DNA of 64,000 bases from Phytoseiulus persimilis (lineage: Eukaryota; Arthropoda; Arachnida; Mesostigmata; Phytoseiidae): NCBI GenBank assembly GCA_037576195.1, contig CM075101.1, forward strand, positions 5,394,001-5,458,000, given 5' to 3'. Position 1 is the first letter of the stretch, and the number at the start of each line of letters is the position of its first letter. Positions 34,535-44,100 of this stretch are shown here, one piece after another. The translations under genes and the position numbers were made by a program. The notes below the pieces were generated by a model, which did not search any database, had not been told where the DNA came from, and saw only the letters and a list, made by a program, of their open reading frames with translations.

Positions 34535-35110
34535 AGGCCTGCTGACACCGAAAGTTTTACCGAAATAGTAGAAAGTCGGAAAATCGCAATTTTGCGAATC
34601 CGACGAAACTGAGACCATGACCCTCTATTCTCTCTTCAAGATCATAGAGTACGTCGAAAATCGAGCTATTTCAGAGAGAAAAATGAGGGACTCAGCCTCG
34701 GAAGTCGGCCTCTCTTTCCTGCCTGGCCAGAAGAGTTGTGGCGACCTCGAATCGGTCACTTTTGAGCTTATCCAACAATTGAGGCGGTTTCCAGGCATCG
34801 AGTTTTGGGCAGAAACCGACTATGCCAAGGTACGGCCAGATCGTCGGAGCGTCGTCGTTGGAAGTTCACACGTTATTATTCGGAACATCGGAAATGGAAA
34901 CAGTGTTAAATGTAGCGACTCCGTGCGAAGCCAACCCCAGGCAATGGTCCGCCGAATTTCGGAGCAGCGATATGAGCCTGAGTGATGTACCGCGATCGGG
35001 TATGCCCACGGAGTGGATGACAATCTGTTAATGGCCTATGTCGCTGATAATCCGTCGATCGCCACCGACGAGATGGCGGAACGTTTTAACGTTGGAGCTT
35101 CGGCGAACTA
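34535..35110 (+). pseudogene. Mariner-type transposase N-terminal remnant with fold-back-related 5' sequence
   Basis: About 34,900-34,990 encodes PRQWSAEFRSSDMSLSDVPR, the mariner helix-turn-helix linker pattern (WFxRFxxGDxSLEDxPRSGRP). After a one-frame slip near 35,008 the sequence continues DDNLLMAYVADNPS and DEMAERFNVGAS, the second helix-turn-helix. The catalytic DDD region is absent. About 34,535-34,650 resembles the arm sequence of the fold-back element at 486-1505, linking the two. Confidence 0.62.
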
Positions 35111-35417
35111 AGCGAACAAACTTGAAGGCATCGCTCTCGTCTGCTAAGCGAGAATATCTTCTCTCCGGTGTGTATACCTTGACAACAATCATGTAAGGTA
35201 TCTCGAAGCTGCCGGGCAGCCCACCGCCACGGCCTTCCTCCTCCAAATTCGATGTAGTTTTGGTCTTCGCGAGCCGATCGTTCAGCCATCATGCGGGAAA
35301 CCTTGAACGAACAAAGTGCTCGATTCCGAAGTTGTGATTATCCAGCGACCCGGTGCTTGAGAGCTTCACACGGCCAACAGCAGACCTGTTTCGTCACTAG
35401 GAATCATGAGTCATGAC

Positions 35418-36158
35418 TAGAGCTCCCATATAACCGGACATGTCCTTTTCCGTCCGTTGATCCGGTTTTCTTGAGCAACCGAGGAAATGTCCGGTTTTTA
35501 GGGCACACAGATCGAGTGGCCAACCATGACTTTGAATGAATTTCCCCATCGATAAAATCGATGGGTTTCGGGCAACAGAGCGCGAAATGATTCCGGGATT
35601 GTAAGGGGATGAGTGAGTAGCGGTTTTCCAGTAGCCGGAATATCGATCCTCGCTCTTTATTTGCGGAGCGATGGAGGTAATGCCCTCTGGCGGCCTCGTC
35701 GATATGAAACCCCCTGAGCCAGTGATTACACGCTGGGTACATTTCTGAGCACCGCATTCCACCCTCATGAAAATTTTGAAGAAATCGAATCGTTCGTCTC
35801 GAAGATAAACGTAAAACCTGCGGACAGCCCTCGCCTAAAGCCTAAGTCGATGACCAGTTTCTTTTCTATGTACAAGAACTTTTTTTCGGACAGGACACAT
35901 AGCTTGTCACGATCGAACACAAAGAGGCCCTTATCGATACAGTTTATGCGGACCTACTTTTCGGCGAATAAAAAGCCTTGAACGGTACCCAAGCTAGTCC
36001 GATAAAAAAGGTCCTCATTCAACACTCTCAAATGCTCAATTTATCTGGAGGAAGCCCGAAATTTGCATGTCCGCCTCCTTGTCCGGTCTCAGGCAAAATG
36101 TCCGCCGGACAAATGTCCGCTTTTCGCGAAAAAAATGGCCGGACATATGGGAGTCCTA
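35418..36158. mobile_element. 741-bp nonautonomous hAT-type element with 8-bp target duplication
   Basis: Ends are TAGAGCTCCCATAT (35418-35431) and, inverted, TAGGACTCCCATAT (36158-36145), 12 of 14 matching, followed on both sides by CCGG-containing sequence. Perfect 8-bp direct repeats GTCATGAC flank it (35410-35417 and 36159-36166) and fit the hAT target consensus nTnnnnAn. Multiple TGTCCGG/CCGGACA subterminal motifs occur near both ends, as in hAT transposase-binding regions. An open frame (35,404-35,757, minus) spans the left half, but I see no transposase motif in it. Confidence 0.8.
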
Positions 36159-36268
36159 GTCATGACTCATGAGCCACGTCCTCCAGTCCATATAGGCTCA
36201 GCGACGATGTTGGCCGAAATTTCCTTAGGTGCTCATTAGCGGAGCTGGTGATCCGGGGACATCTGGGT

Positions 36269-36460
36269 CAGGGGCGTAGCTAGGCCAAGTGCCCCCTGAG
36301 CTTCGGGGAACTCAAAAAGCCCGTCTGCGTGACCTCATGCAGCCGAACACGACAGCGGAAATACCAGAACTTCGGTACGGAATGTTGAGAGTATATTATT
36401 TCATCGTTACCGCGTTTTCATGATGTACTTTAAAGTGGAATGTGCCGCCCCTGGTGCCGC
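36269..36460 (+). mobile_element. Possible hAT terminus (CAGGGGCGTAGCTAGG)
   Basis: CAGGGGCGTAGCTAGG at 36269 is typical of ends of ZMYM-type hAT elements. A CCGCCCCTG phrase follows at 36445-36453. The flanks do not give a matching 8-bp duplication, so the right end is uncertain. Sequence around 36,375-36,410 (AACTTCGGTACGGAATG) recurs near 39,400, suggesting a repeat family. Confidence 0.35.
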
Positions 36461-37690
36461 CCGGTGCGGACCGCAACCCCGCGCCGCCGAGAGCTACGCT
36501 ACCGATCTGAGCCATCACTCCCAGGGTGACTCTCGATTCTTTGTCCCGGAGTTTCCTCGTTTTCTCAAATCGATATACAATATTGAGAGTATCCCAACGT
36601 GATCGATTTCACGTCTCCTTTCCTCTCTCGAACCCGTGCGGAGTCTACACAAGCTAGAAAAACCCGAATCTCAGAGAGAGCTATAGCGTTATGCGAACCT
36701 GTTGAAAAGGAGATCAAAGTCGTTTGCTCGGCGGAGCTTCCATACAGAGAGCAGCCAAGGCTCGCTTAGTTCATCAGGGGAGCTCAAGCTTCACCCTCAG
36801 TCCGGCTGTGCCGCAGTGATGTTCGAGACAGTTCGAACCGACTTGTTTTGAATTTCTGTTAGGCAGTGTGGGGTCGATGCTTTCTAACAACGGTCCTCCG
36901 ACCGCTCGACCCACGAATTCAGTGAACATGCTCGTTGAGTATAGGAAGGTATCTAGAAGATGATGATGCGACCGACCTCGCGATGAACTTCGAGAAGGGC
37001 AACGACGAAGGAGCACATATAATAATGGGCAGGAAGAAGGTCGTTCCAGAAGAGCCCGAAGCTTTGTGTGCGGAAGGGAGCGAGCTCCTTCCTCCAACTC
37101 GCACTTGCTTCTTCAAGGGAGCTTCCTCCCTTTCCGTGGTTTCTTTCTTCCGCCGTGGCAACAGAGAGCGAGCATGATGCCGCCTCGGACGTCTCCGCCG
37201 CGGCGCTGAGTACGGACGGTACGTTCGCGGTTTTGAATGGCTCGATAGTGTTGAGTGTTCGTGTTTCATCCAGATCAGCCATCAATGCTATCCAACAAAT
37301 AGGGTCTAGCTTTCGGTAGCTTGTGATGACTGTAAGAAAAAGGTACAAAGAAACGGCCCGGCCCGATCAGACGTAGAGATGGGTTCCCGGCGAGAGGGCG
37401 AAGGCGGGAGAACAAGACACTGGAATCGCTCCGAGAAACGATTCTGACTTCCACCGCGACTCTCGTCGCCTTTCGCTGCACCTCCGGAACTTGCGAGCTG
37501 TGACTCCGAATCCGGGAACTGTCCATGTTAGTTTGTTTTCCCGACTCCCGACTCAAGATGATCGAACCTGTTTCCGAGATGAAATGAAGAAAATGACGCG
37601 CTGGAATCTGCCGAGCGAACTGCCCCCCATTCGAAACCGCTCTGCAAAAACGGTATTCGCGAACGAGCCTTGCTCTCTCAGCCGGGGCTG
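36461..37690. other. Intergenic, no supported gene
   Basis: Overlapping frames on both strands between 36,774 and 37,348 are Ser/Glu- and Arg-rich by composition. None shows a domain or splice sites that favour one strand. Confidence 0.4.
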
Positions 37691-37695
37691 TACAA

Positions 37696-38331
37696 ATGAC
37701 GAGTCCCGAGCTCCAGGTCCCCCTCGCGGGAATCGATAATGTCTGCCGAAGCTCATCGGGCCGTGTTGTCGCGCTTCGTTTGGGGAACACGAAAGTGCCT
37801 GATTATGGGAGAATCTGTGTCGTGCCGATGAAGTTGAAGCGTGCCGGACGGTTTTCAGAACTTGATTCCATGATATGGAGCCATATCCAAGGTGGACCAA
37901 ATGAGCTGATACAGAGCTCGTTTCCCGCGGAAAGCCAGAATCCTGGATCCGCAGAGAACTGCGAGCTCTGCAGAAGGTTCCTCAATGTAACGAATCCGGC
38001 TCAAAATGGAAAACAGAAAACACCACATATCGTGTTCGTGATGAGTGACCCTGCCTTTGACGTTAGCGATCAATCGTTCCCACCGAAGATCAGTGCAAGT
38101 TCAAGACTCGATTCGTTCCGTTCTGCCCCACACAAATTCCATAACCGCTCTTTGTTACGATTCCGCGAAGGATCCCGAACGAGAGCAGGGAAGCTTGCAT
38201 TCAGAGACATCCTCTACGGAGTAATTCTGGAGAATTTGACCGCAAGGGCCATCGCCAAGAAGATGAAGAATCGGATTCCCGTTACCGAAGCTGACTATGG
38301 TTCGGGAGATTTCCAACATCGTCAAGCATGA
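37696..38331 (+). CDS. Unassigned 211-residue open reading frame
   Basis: This is the longest uninterrupted frame of the gene-poor zone. It opens with ATG at 37,696 and ends TAG-proximal at 38,331. It includes one CxxC (ENCELCRRFLN), a hydrophobic stretch TPHIVFVMSDPAF and a basic end. No domain is recognised, no neighbouring exon could be joined, and other frames across the same DNA (38,155-38,415 minus) are also open. It could be chance, a transposon remnant or a real orphan gene. Confidence 0.25.
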   Translation: MTSPELQVPLAGIDNVCRSSSGRVVALRLGNTKVPDYGRICVVPMKLKRAGRFSELDSMIWSHIQGGPNELIQSSFPAESQNPGSAENCELCRRFLNVTNPAQNGKQKTPHIVFVMSDPAFDVSDQSFPPKISASSRLDSFRSAPHKFHNRSLLRFREGSRTRAGKLAFRDILYGVILENLTARAIAKKMKNRIPVTEADYGSGDFQHRQA

Positions 38332-39720
38332 CGTCTTTCCGAACATCAATGAGATTGGGGGCATTGGAAGCCCCGGCATCAGGTCCATCGCGATGTCAAG
38401 CAGAGCTCCCGCCATCGTGAGAAGAAGGAAGGACTCGAAATTCTATGGGGTAGCTCGCGGTATGAAGTACCCTTCCCTGGTCCGTTTCCGTTACAGACAT
38501 TTCATTCTCCGCCCGGAGTTTCCTCATTCTATGTTATCTCGATTTCCAAGGAGAAGACTTCTCTTGGGACTGACACAGTTAGAAAACATGGACCTTGTTG
38601 AATCAAGTCCACCCAGAGTTCGACCGCAACCTCTCGAGGCCATTCGGTGGTCTGTCATTGTCATTCCCAGTCTGTGTAAATACTCTCTCGCATGCGATGG
38701 ATCGCAATGAACTTTCCGTCTGCGGAGCCCGTGAAGAGGGTGAGCTCACTTTCGAAAGTCGAGTCGTTGACCACTCGAGCTCTCAGGTTGGCTCTGGGCC
38801 GGGTTGAAATGAGAGATGAGTACAGGGAGAGATTCTCTGACATTCCTTGGCACTGCTTACTCGGTTGTAGTTTAGCTCTGTGACTCGAATCGTCAGCTTT
38901 GAGTTCGCCTCGCTCCTCCGGATCGGATCCGGGGAAATTGGATAGAAGCCCGGAGAATGTTCGGGTCTCTGACGCCCGCGAAGGAGTCGCTCACGAATTC
39001 TCTCTATCTCTATTCGCCAGCCGAAAAGGGGATTATATGATTCATCCTTTTGATAACTTCGTGCAATATCGAGGATAATTTGGCTAATCGATCGGTCTCT
39101 CATCGTTCAATGGATGACCGGGAAGAGTTGTTCTTTCGCCATTCCTACAACATCCTTTTGCTGTGGAATAAGATTTGGGCGCTGTTTGCAGGAAACCCGA
39201 GTACCTTCCGGATCATGCCTTCCAAGTCAGCAGGCCTCTCGCCATCCAGAATCTCATGCTCGGAGCAGAGGCCCAGCTGGACGAAGAGCGGCCCGGGCCG
39301 AAACTCCGAGATTCCGAATATACCGCTCTCACTCTCAAGGAACTTGGAAAGCTCTTGTGTGTGATCTCGTGAAGCCGGTCATGAGGGGAAGATGCTAGAA
39401 CTTTGGCACGGAATGATTGGAGTATATTATTTGATTTTCACGCGTTCTCAGATCTTGGTCTCATGTACCTTGAAATCTAATCCTTCGATCTACGAAACAG
39501 CTCGTTCTCCATGGAGGGGATCGCGGGATTTGATGAACGCAGCTGACTCATACTTGACTGCAGATAGGGCTTGATAAGCTGGAACTTCGGAGAACTTCTC
39601 TCACAGCCAACAGAGCTTTACGCCACCGCCAAGAAGATTCGCAAGCAAGCGACCATGTTTGCTACACAAATATCGAGCTCGTAGTCATTTATGGACAGCA
39701 GAAACTCAAGCGGATTGCTC
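38332..39720. other. Intergenic, with a dispersed-repeat fragment
   Basis: AACTTTGGCACGGAATGATTGGAGTATATTATTT-like sequence near 39,400-39,435 matches about 36,370-36,405. Otherwise there are only short unassigned frames. Confidence 0.4.
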
Positions 39721-40140
39721 TCAACCAAAATATTCCTGGAGCCGTTTCCGCTCGACTTTGAACCCTCCCTCGTTGGTGTCGAGATTGTCAGATTCTATAT
39801 TCTGTAGGATCAACTGTATCAGCTCCTCTGCCGATTCACCCTCCGCTTCGATGTAATCAACGAAAGATTCGACCACTCTGATCTGGGATACATCGATATT
39901 CCCGTGGCGCGGTTTCTGGCTCATCTGAACGTCATGCGACCCGTCTAGCGTGCAATAAACGACTGTGCAAAAATATTTGTCTCCAACCATCTGCTTCAAT
40001 ATTTTTTCACAGAACCTGGTGTCTGAGGAGTGCGATCATCTCATTCTTATTCGTTGGCGACATGAAGGAGACTTCGCCTCGCTTCCTCTGCGTCATTTCT
40101 GCAACGCTGGGATATCAGCAGTCTTGAATGATTCGATGAT
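39721..40140 (-). pseudogene. hAT-superfamily (ZMYM1/DUF4371-like) transposase fragment
   Basis: Minus-strand reading gives PTNKNEMIALLRHQV, a frame slip near 40,015, then GDKYFCTVVYCTLDGSHDVQ, RVVESFVDYIEAEGESAEEL and IESDNLDTNEGG. The order and spacing match the first catalytic region of hAT transposases of the ZMYM1/DUF4371 group (pattern YFSIxLDxTxDxSHxEQM ... RVVExFxxFIE). There is no N-terminal zinc finger or C-terminal dimerisation part. It is homologous to the plus-strand relic at 3,554-4,110. Confidence 0.72.
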
Positions 40141-41110
40141 CGAAGCACTGTACTGAGAGGAAGATTTTGGAGGCTTCAATCGCGTTTGAAGAATGTGTTC
40201 CTTCCTTAGAGAACTCGATCAGGAGGAAGTCTTCATATAGCAGGACGAAGACTCGTTGAAGCAAGTTGATGAACTGCCAGATCGCTGATATTCATCGTCA
40301 AGTTGTGTAGGAGTTCGAGTATCTAATCTGTAGCTCTGGGTTCAGGGAATGATCCTTCGATCGTAATGCACGCTGACTTCTTAACGAGTAGTTCTAAGAG
40401 CGGAACGCGACGGTTTCTCCGTCGCGTTCTTCTATGTCGACCGAAGTCTCAAGTGGCCTTCAATGGCCGGCACCATCTGCGGCGCCCGATTTGAATAGCT
40501 TTGTCGTCGTGTATCGCACGCGAGATGCAGTGTCACGGCGGAAGAATACTCATCGTGCATTGAAGCGTCTGGCGGGTAAATTCGAAAGAGGTTTGTCTTG
40601 TCGTCTGCTTGCCGCAGCGTTACATCGGCCCTAGCGGCGAGCGTTCGGCACGAAGCTGGTTTTACCGAGCGCAGACAGCCGGCTCTCTCTCCAGCCGCTT
40701 GCTTGTCAGCAGTGTAGAACAGCGGCAGCGGTGTGTTGCTGTGAGGGTGGCTGTTTAGCTCGAACACTGATAGACAGTGAGTGAAAGAGCTGCAGTAGTG
40801 TTGCTGAACGGTGGTACCAGAGAAGCCGCGTTTCTGAGGAACCGAGCACCGGAGCCTTGAGCTGTTTCTCATGCGTTCTGTCTTACTGTCTTCCTGGCTA
40901 ACTACCCCGCTGGCTGAGTGCTCGTAGGAGCGTATGAGGACTGAAGTGAGAGAAACTTCCACACACCCACTGTAGCCAGTCGGCCGGGGCTTGCAATAAA
41001 CTCTCGATTGATCATCTCGATGGCGGTTCGCTCAGTGTATGAAAAATCGGCGCTGTGAAAGTTCGGCCCAACGAAGAGTTCCTCCTGAGCTTCGACTCAC
41101 ACATCCCATC
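40141..41110. other. Upstream region of the PARP gene
   Basis: This probably contains the promoter and 5'UTR of the PARP gene. No TATA box stands out. A 176-codon frame on the opposite strand (40,962-40,432) has no domain features and is treated as fortuitous. Confidence 0.45.
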
Positions 41111-44100
41111 ATGAAGGAGAGCGCCGACGGCGCCGAAAGCGCGCAGGTGAGACTAAAAGCCTTCTAATTCACCCTTTTCGGAAAAATCGCAACGAGCGGC
41201 GACAAATCTAGGGAGAAAACACATGGGGCCTCTCGGAACTTCGATATTTCTCGAATCAGGCGCCCGGAGATTCATTTTATCTCTTCGCCCTAACCCGAAA
41301 CTCGGCCCGGCTCATGAGGACATGCCGGATCACAATTTTTCAAATCGTGGGCTCAGTCCTGAATCCAAACTTGAACTCAGGAACGATTTGCTGCGCACAC
41401 ATCGCTAATCCGATTGAGTCGACCTGGACAGTGCAAGACGCGGTCGTTCCGCACGGCATTTCGAGCCCTTCCGTCGGGAAATCTGACTCATTTGTGCAGC
41501 AATACTGAACGAAACGCTCTCAGCATCCGACGTATGTGTAGCATCCCTGGGTTTATCACAGCTGTCTGAGAGTGCTCTTGGAAAGTTTTCCTAGCGTTGC
41601 CGTTCGTGGGCAAAACGGATTCCATCTTCCGCCAGGAGTTTCTGCTTGTTCACGGCTGAAAAGGAATTCAATAGTTCAAATATTTCTATCGCTCCGCTGT
41701 GCTCCGAGTGGATATTGCGAATTTCGTCCGTGGATCGCGCAGCGGTACTCATAGAGATTCGACCCGAAATGGGTGCCTTGAGCAGATATAAACTAGCGCT
41801 CAGGAATTCCCAAAGTTCGTCGGGCCGATCTCGAGAGCAACAAGATGTGAGCCTTTGGCAAGGACTGAAAGGCCATCCGCAATCAACCCGAGACATGACC
41901 AACTTCAGCGGCTCTGTGTCCTTTCAGTCAAAGGCTGAAACTTTGCCAACGAAGACGGTTGAGAATGGATCCACAGGACGAGATGCTGGGGCTGACCCTG
42001 AGCCACCAAAAGTTCCGGAGGCTCCTATGAAGACGAATCGCAAGAAAAAGGCTGAAAAGGGTGAGGATTCTTCCGTTTTGTCTTTTCTGCTCTGACGTAC
42101 TCCTCCATGATCTCAACCAAGGGACAGCTCGAGCCGTGGGCTGTGAGCCCGTATTTTTCGTTCAGCGTCACCACGACGTTTTAGCTATGACACAAGACAG
42201 CTGTCCCAAACAAGATGGAGAGTGTTCTAACTGGGCGATTCCCGACCTCTCTTTCTGTCCTTCAGCAACCGCAGAAGCCTCCACTGCAGCGCCCAGGCCT
42301 CCAGCGGACACTCCGGAACCGAGGGAGAAGAGATCTCGAACATCAACTCAGCCGTTCCAGAGCTCCATGGTCGACCAGATACAGCAGGTTGGCATTCGAG
42401 AATCTTCCCGATGATTCCCGATTACGGTCTCGGAGGTTTTTCTCGCCAGACTCGAAAACTGAGTCGAACGCATTGTTTTTCTAGGTTGTGGCCGAGAGCG
42501 CTCGGGAGAAACAACAGCAAGGCTCTTCCGGTGGAGCTAAGGTCGTACTCTACGAGAAGGGAGAGTACCTCGCCGTCCGATGCGATGGAGACGATTTCTT
42601 CATCTGCAAAGCCTTACAGAACGTCTATCGTTCTTCGAAGAAGATCAAGATCCATTGGCTCAACAACGAAGACCAGTCTTCGAAAAAGTACTATAAACTT
42701 GACTTCGCTGATATCATCGAGAGGGAAACAATCCTCACGAACCTCTCGATGCAGAAGGCTGGGTCACGTATGCAGCTGCCAGATGAGGAAAGGCTCCGAA
42801 CGTTGAACATCCTGAATCGAGCCATCAGGGTTCAAAACGGAGAGCTCCCCCCTCCGGACCCCAAGGACCTCACCGCGGACGGTTTGGACGTGTCGCTGGT
42901 CACAGAAGAGGACCCGGAAGCCGAGGAAGAGGCCGACGGCAAAGACAAGGCGGGGCCCAAACCCAAGAAACGCGGTCGCAAGAGCCACCGGAGAAAATCC
43001 GCGAAGAGTCGGGACGACTCGTTGTCCGAAGATGATGACGTCTTCGAAGAAGCGCTGCCAGTCAAAGTTCCTAGATTGAAAGAGCCGAAACCTGTTCCTC
43101 AGGGTGTTATCTACTCGAAGGGAGAATTCCTAGCCGTTCAAAATGCCTCGGACGGCTTCTACATGTGCAAAGTTTCGGCCAATATTCACCAAGCCGCTAA
43201 AACTGCTCAAATACAGTGGCTGAACGCAGAGCCGAAATTCCCAAACATGTACGTCCTGGATTACGCCGACACGATCCAAACAGAGAGCATTCTGACGAAG
43301 GTGAGTAGAATCCGGACGAAATCGTCGAAGGCACGCCGTGCTCGTGCTTGCCAATAACTCGAGTTTTCCTTTTCTCGTAGCTCACGGTCACGCGGAAGGA
43401 CCGAGGTCGCATACAGCTGACCACTGCGGAGAGGAAGCGTGCCGAGAAATGTCTCGCGGAACGACGCGAGAAATCCAAAGGCTCCAGGGGCGCGGCGGAA
43501 AACGGGGTCTGCGCATCGAAGTCGAACGCGTCCGAGAAACGAAATGGCGTGGAGCCGGAGAAGATCAAAACTGATGGACCAGGTGGAATGAGGCTGACCA
43601 TTCGAAGGGTGAACGACGACCACTCGAGTTCGCTGCTGGCCTCGAACATCCCTCAAATGACTGAAGACCCTCTCTGGGATGACAACAATCCCGAAGGCGG
43701 GAACATATCGCCGACGAGCGATTCGACGGATCGTTTGTTCGCTTGCGTTTTCCAGAGAGATCACGTCTGTCTGCGGCGCCTGCTGTCCTCGGCGCGGATC
43801 ATCTCTCCGTACATGTATCAAAGCGTCCACGTCCGAAGACTCGCTCTCAGCTACGCGGTCGAGGCTAACGACATTGCCAGTATTCGGATCCTCCTCGGTC
43901 GAGACTGCACCATCAGGACTTGCAAGAAACAGACCAACTTGCTGAGATGCCATGGCGGGGAGCGCAACAAAAAGGAGGGGAACGGGGCCCTTCTGAGGGA
44001 TTACGTCCTGGATCCCCCACTGAGCATGGCAGCCGCGATCTCCAATGTGAAAGACTTCGCTCTCGAGAGAGGCGTACGCATAGACGTGCTGGAGGAACTG

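Noticed and set aside
36269..36453. Complete small hAT element from CAGGGGCG to CCGCCCCTG
   Set aside because: The flanking octamers (ATCTGGGT and GTGCCGCC) do not match, so the right boundary is not supported.
37696..38720. Joining the 211-residue frame with the overlapping frame at 38,297-38,710 as one gene
   Set aside because: No donor/acceptor pair keeps phase, and the second frame has no protein-like features.
40432..40962. 176-codon minus-strand frame upstream of the PARP gene
   Set aside because: No domain, no splice context and composition like the reverse of a GC-rich promoter/5'UTR; treated as a chance frame.
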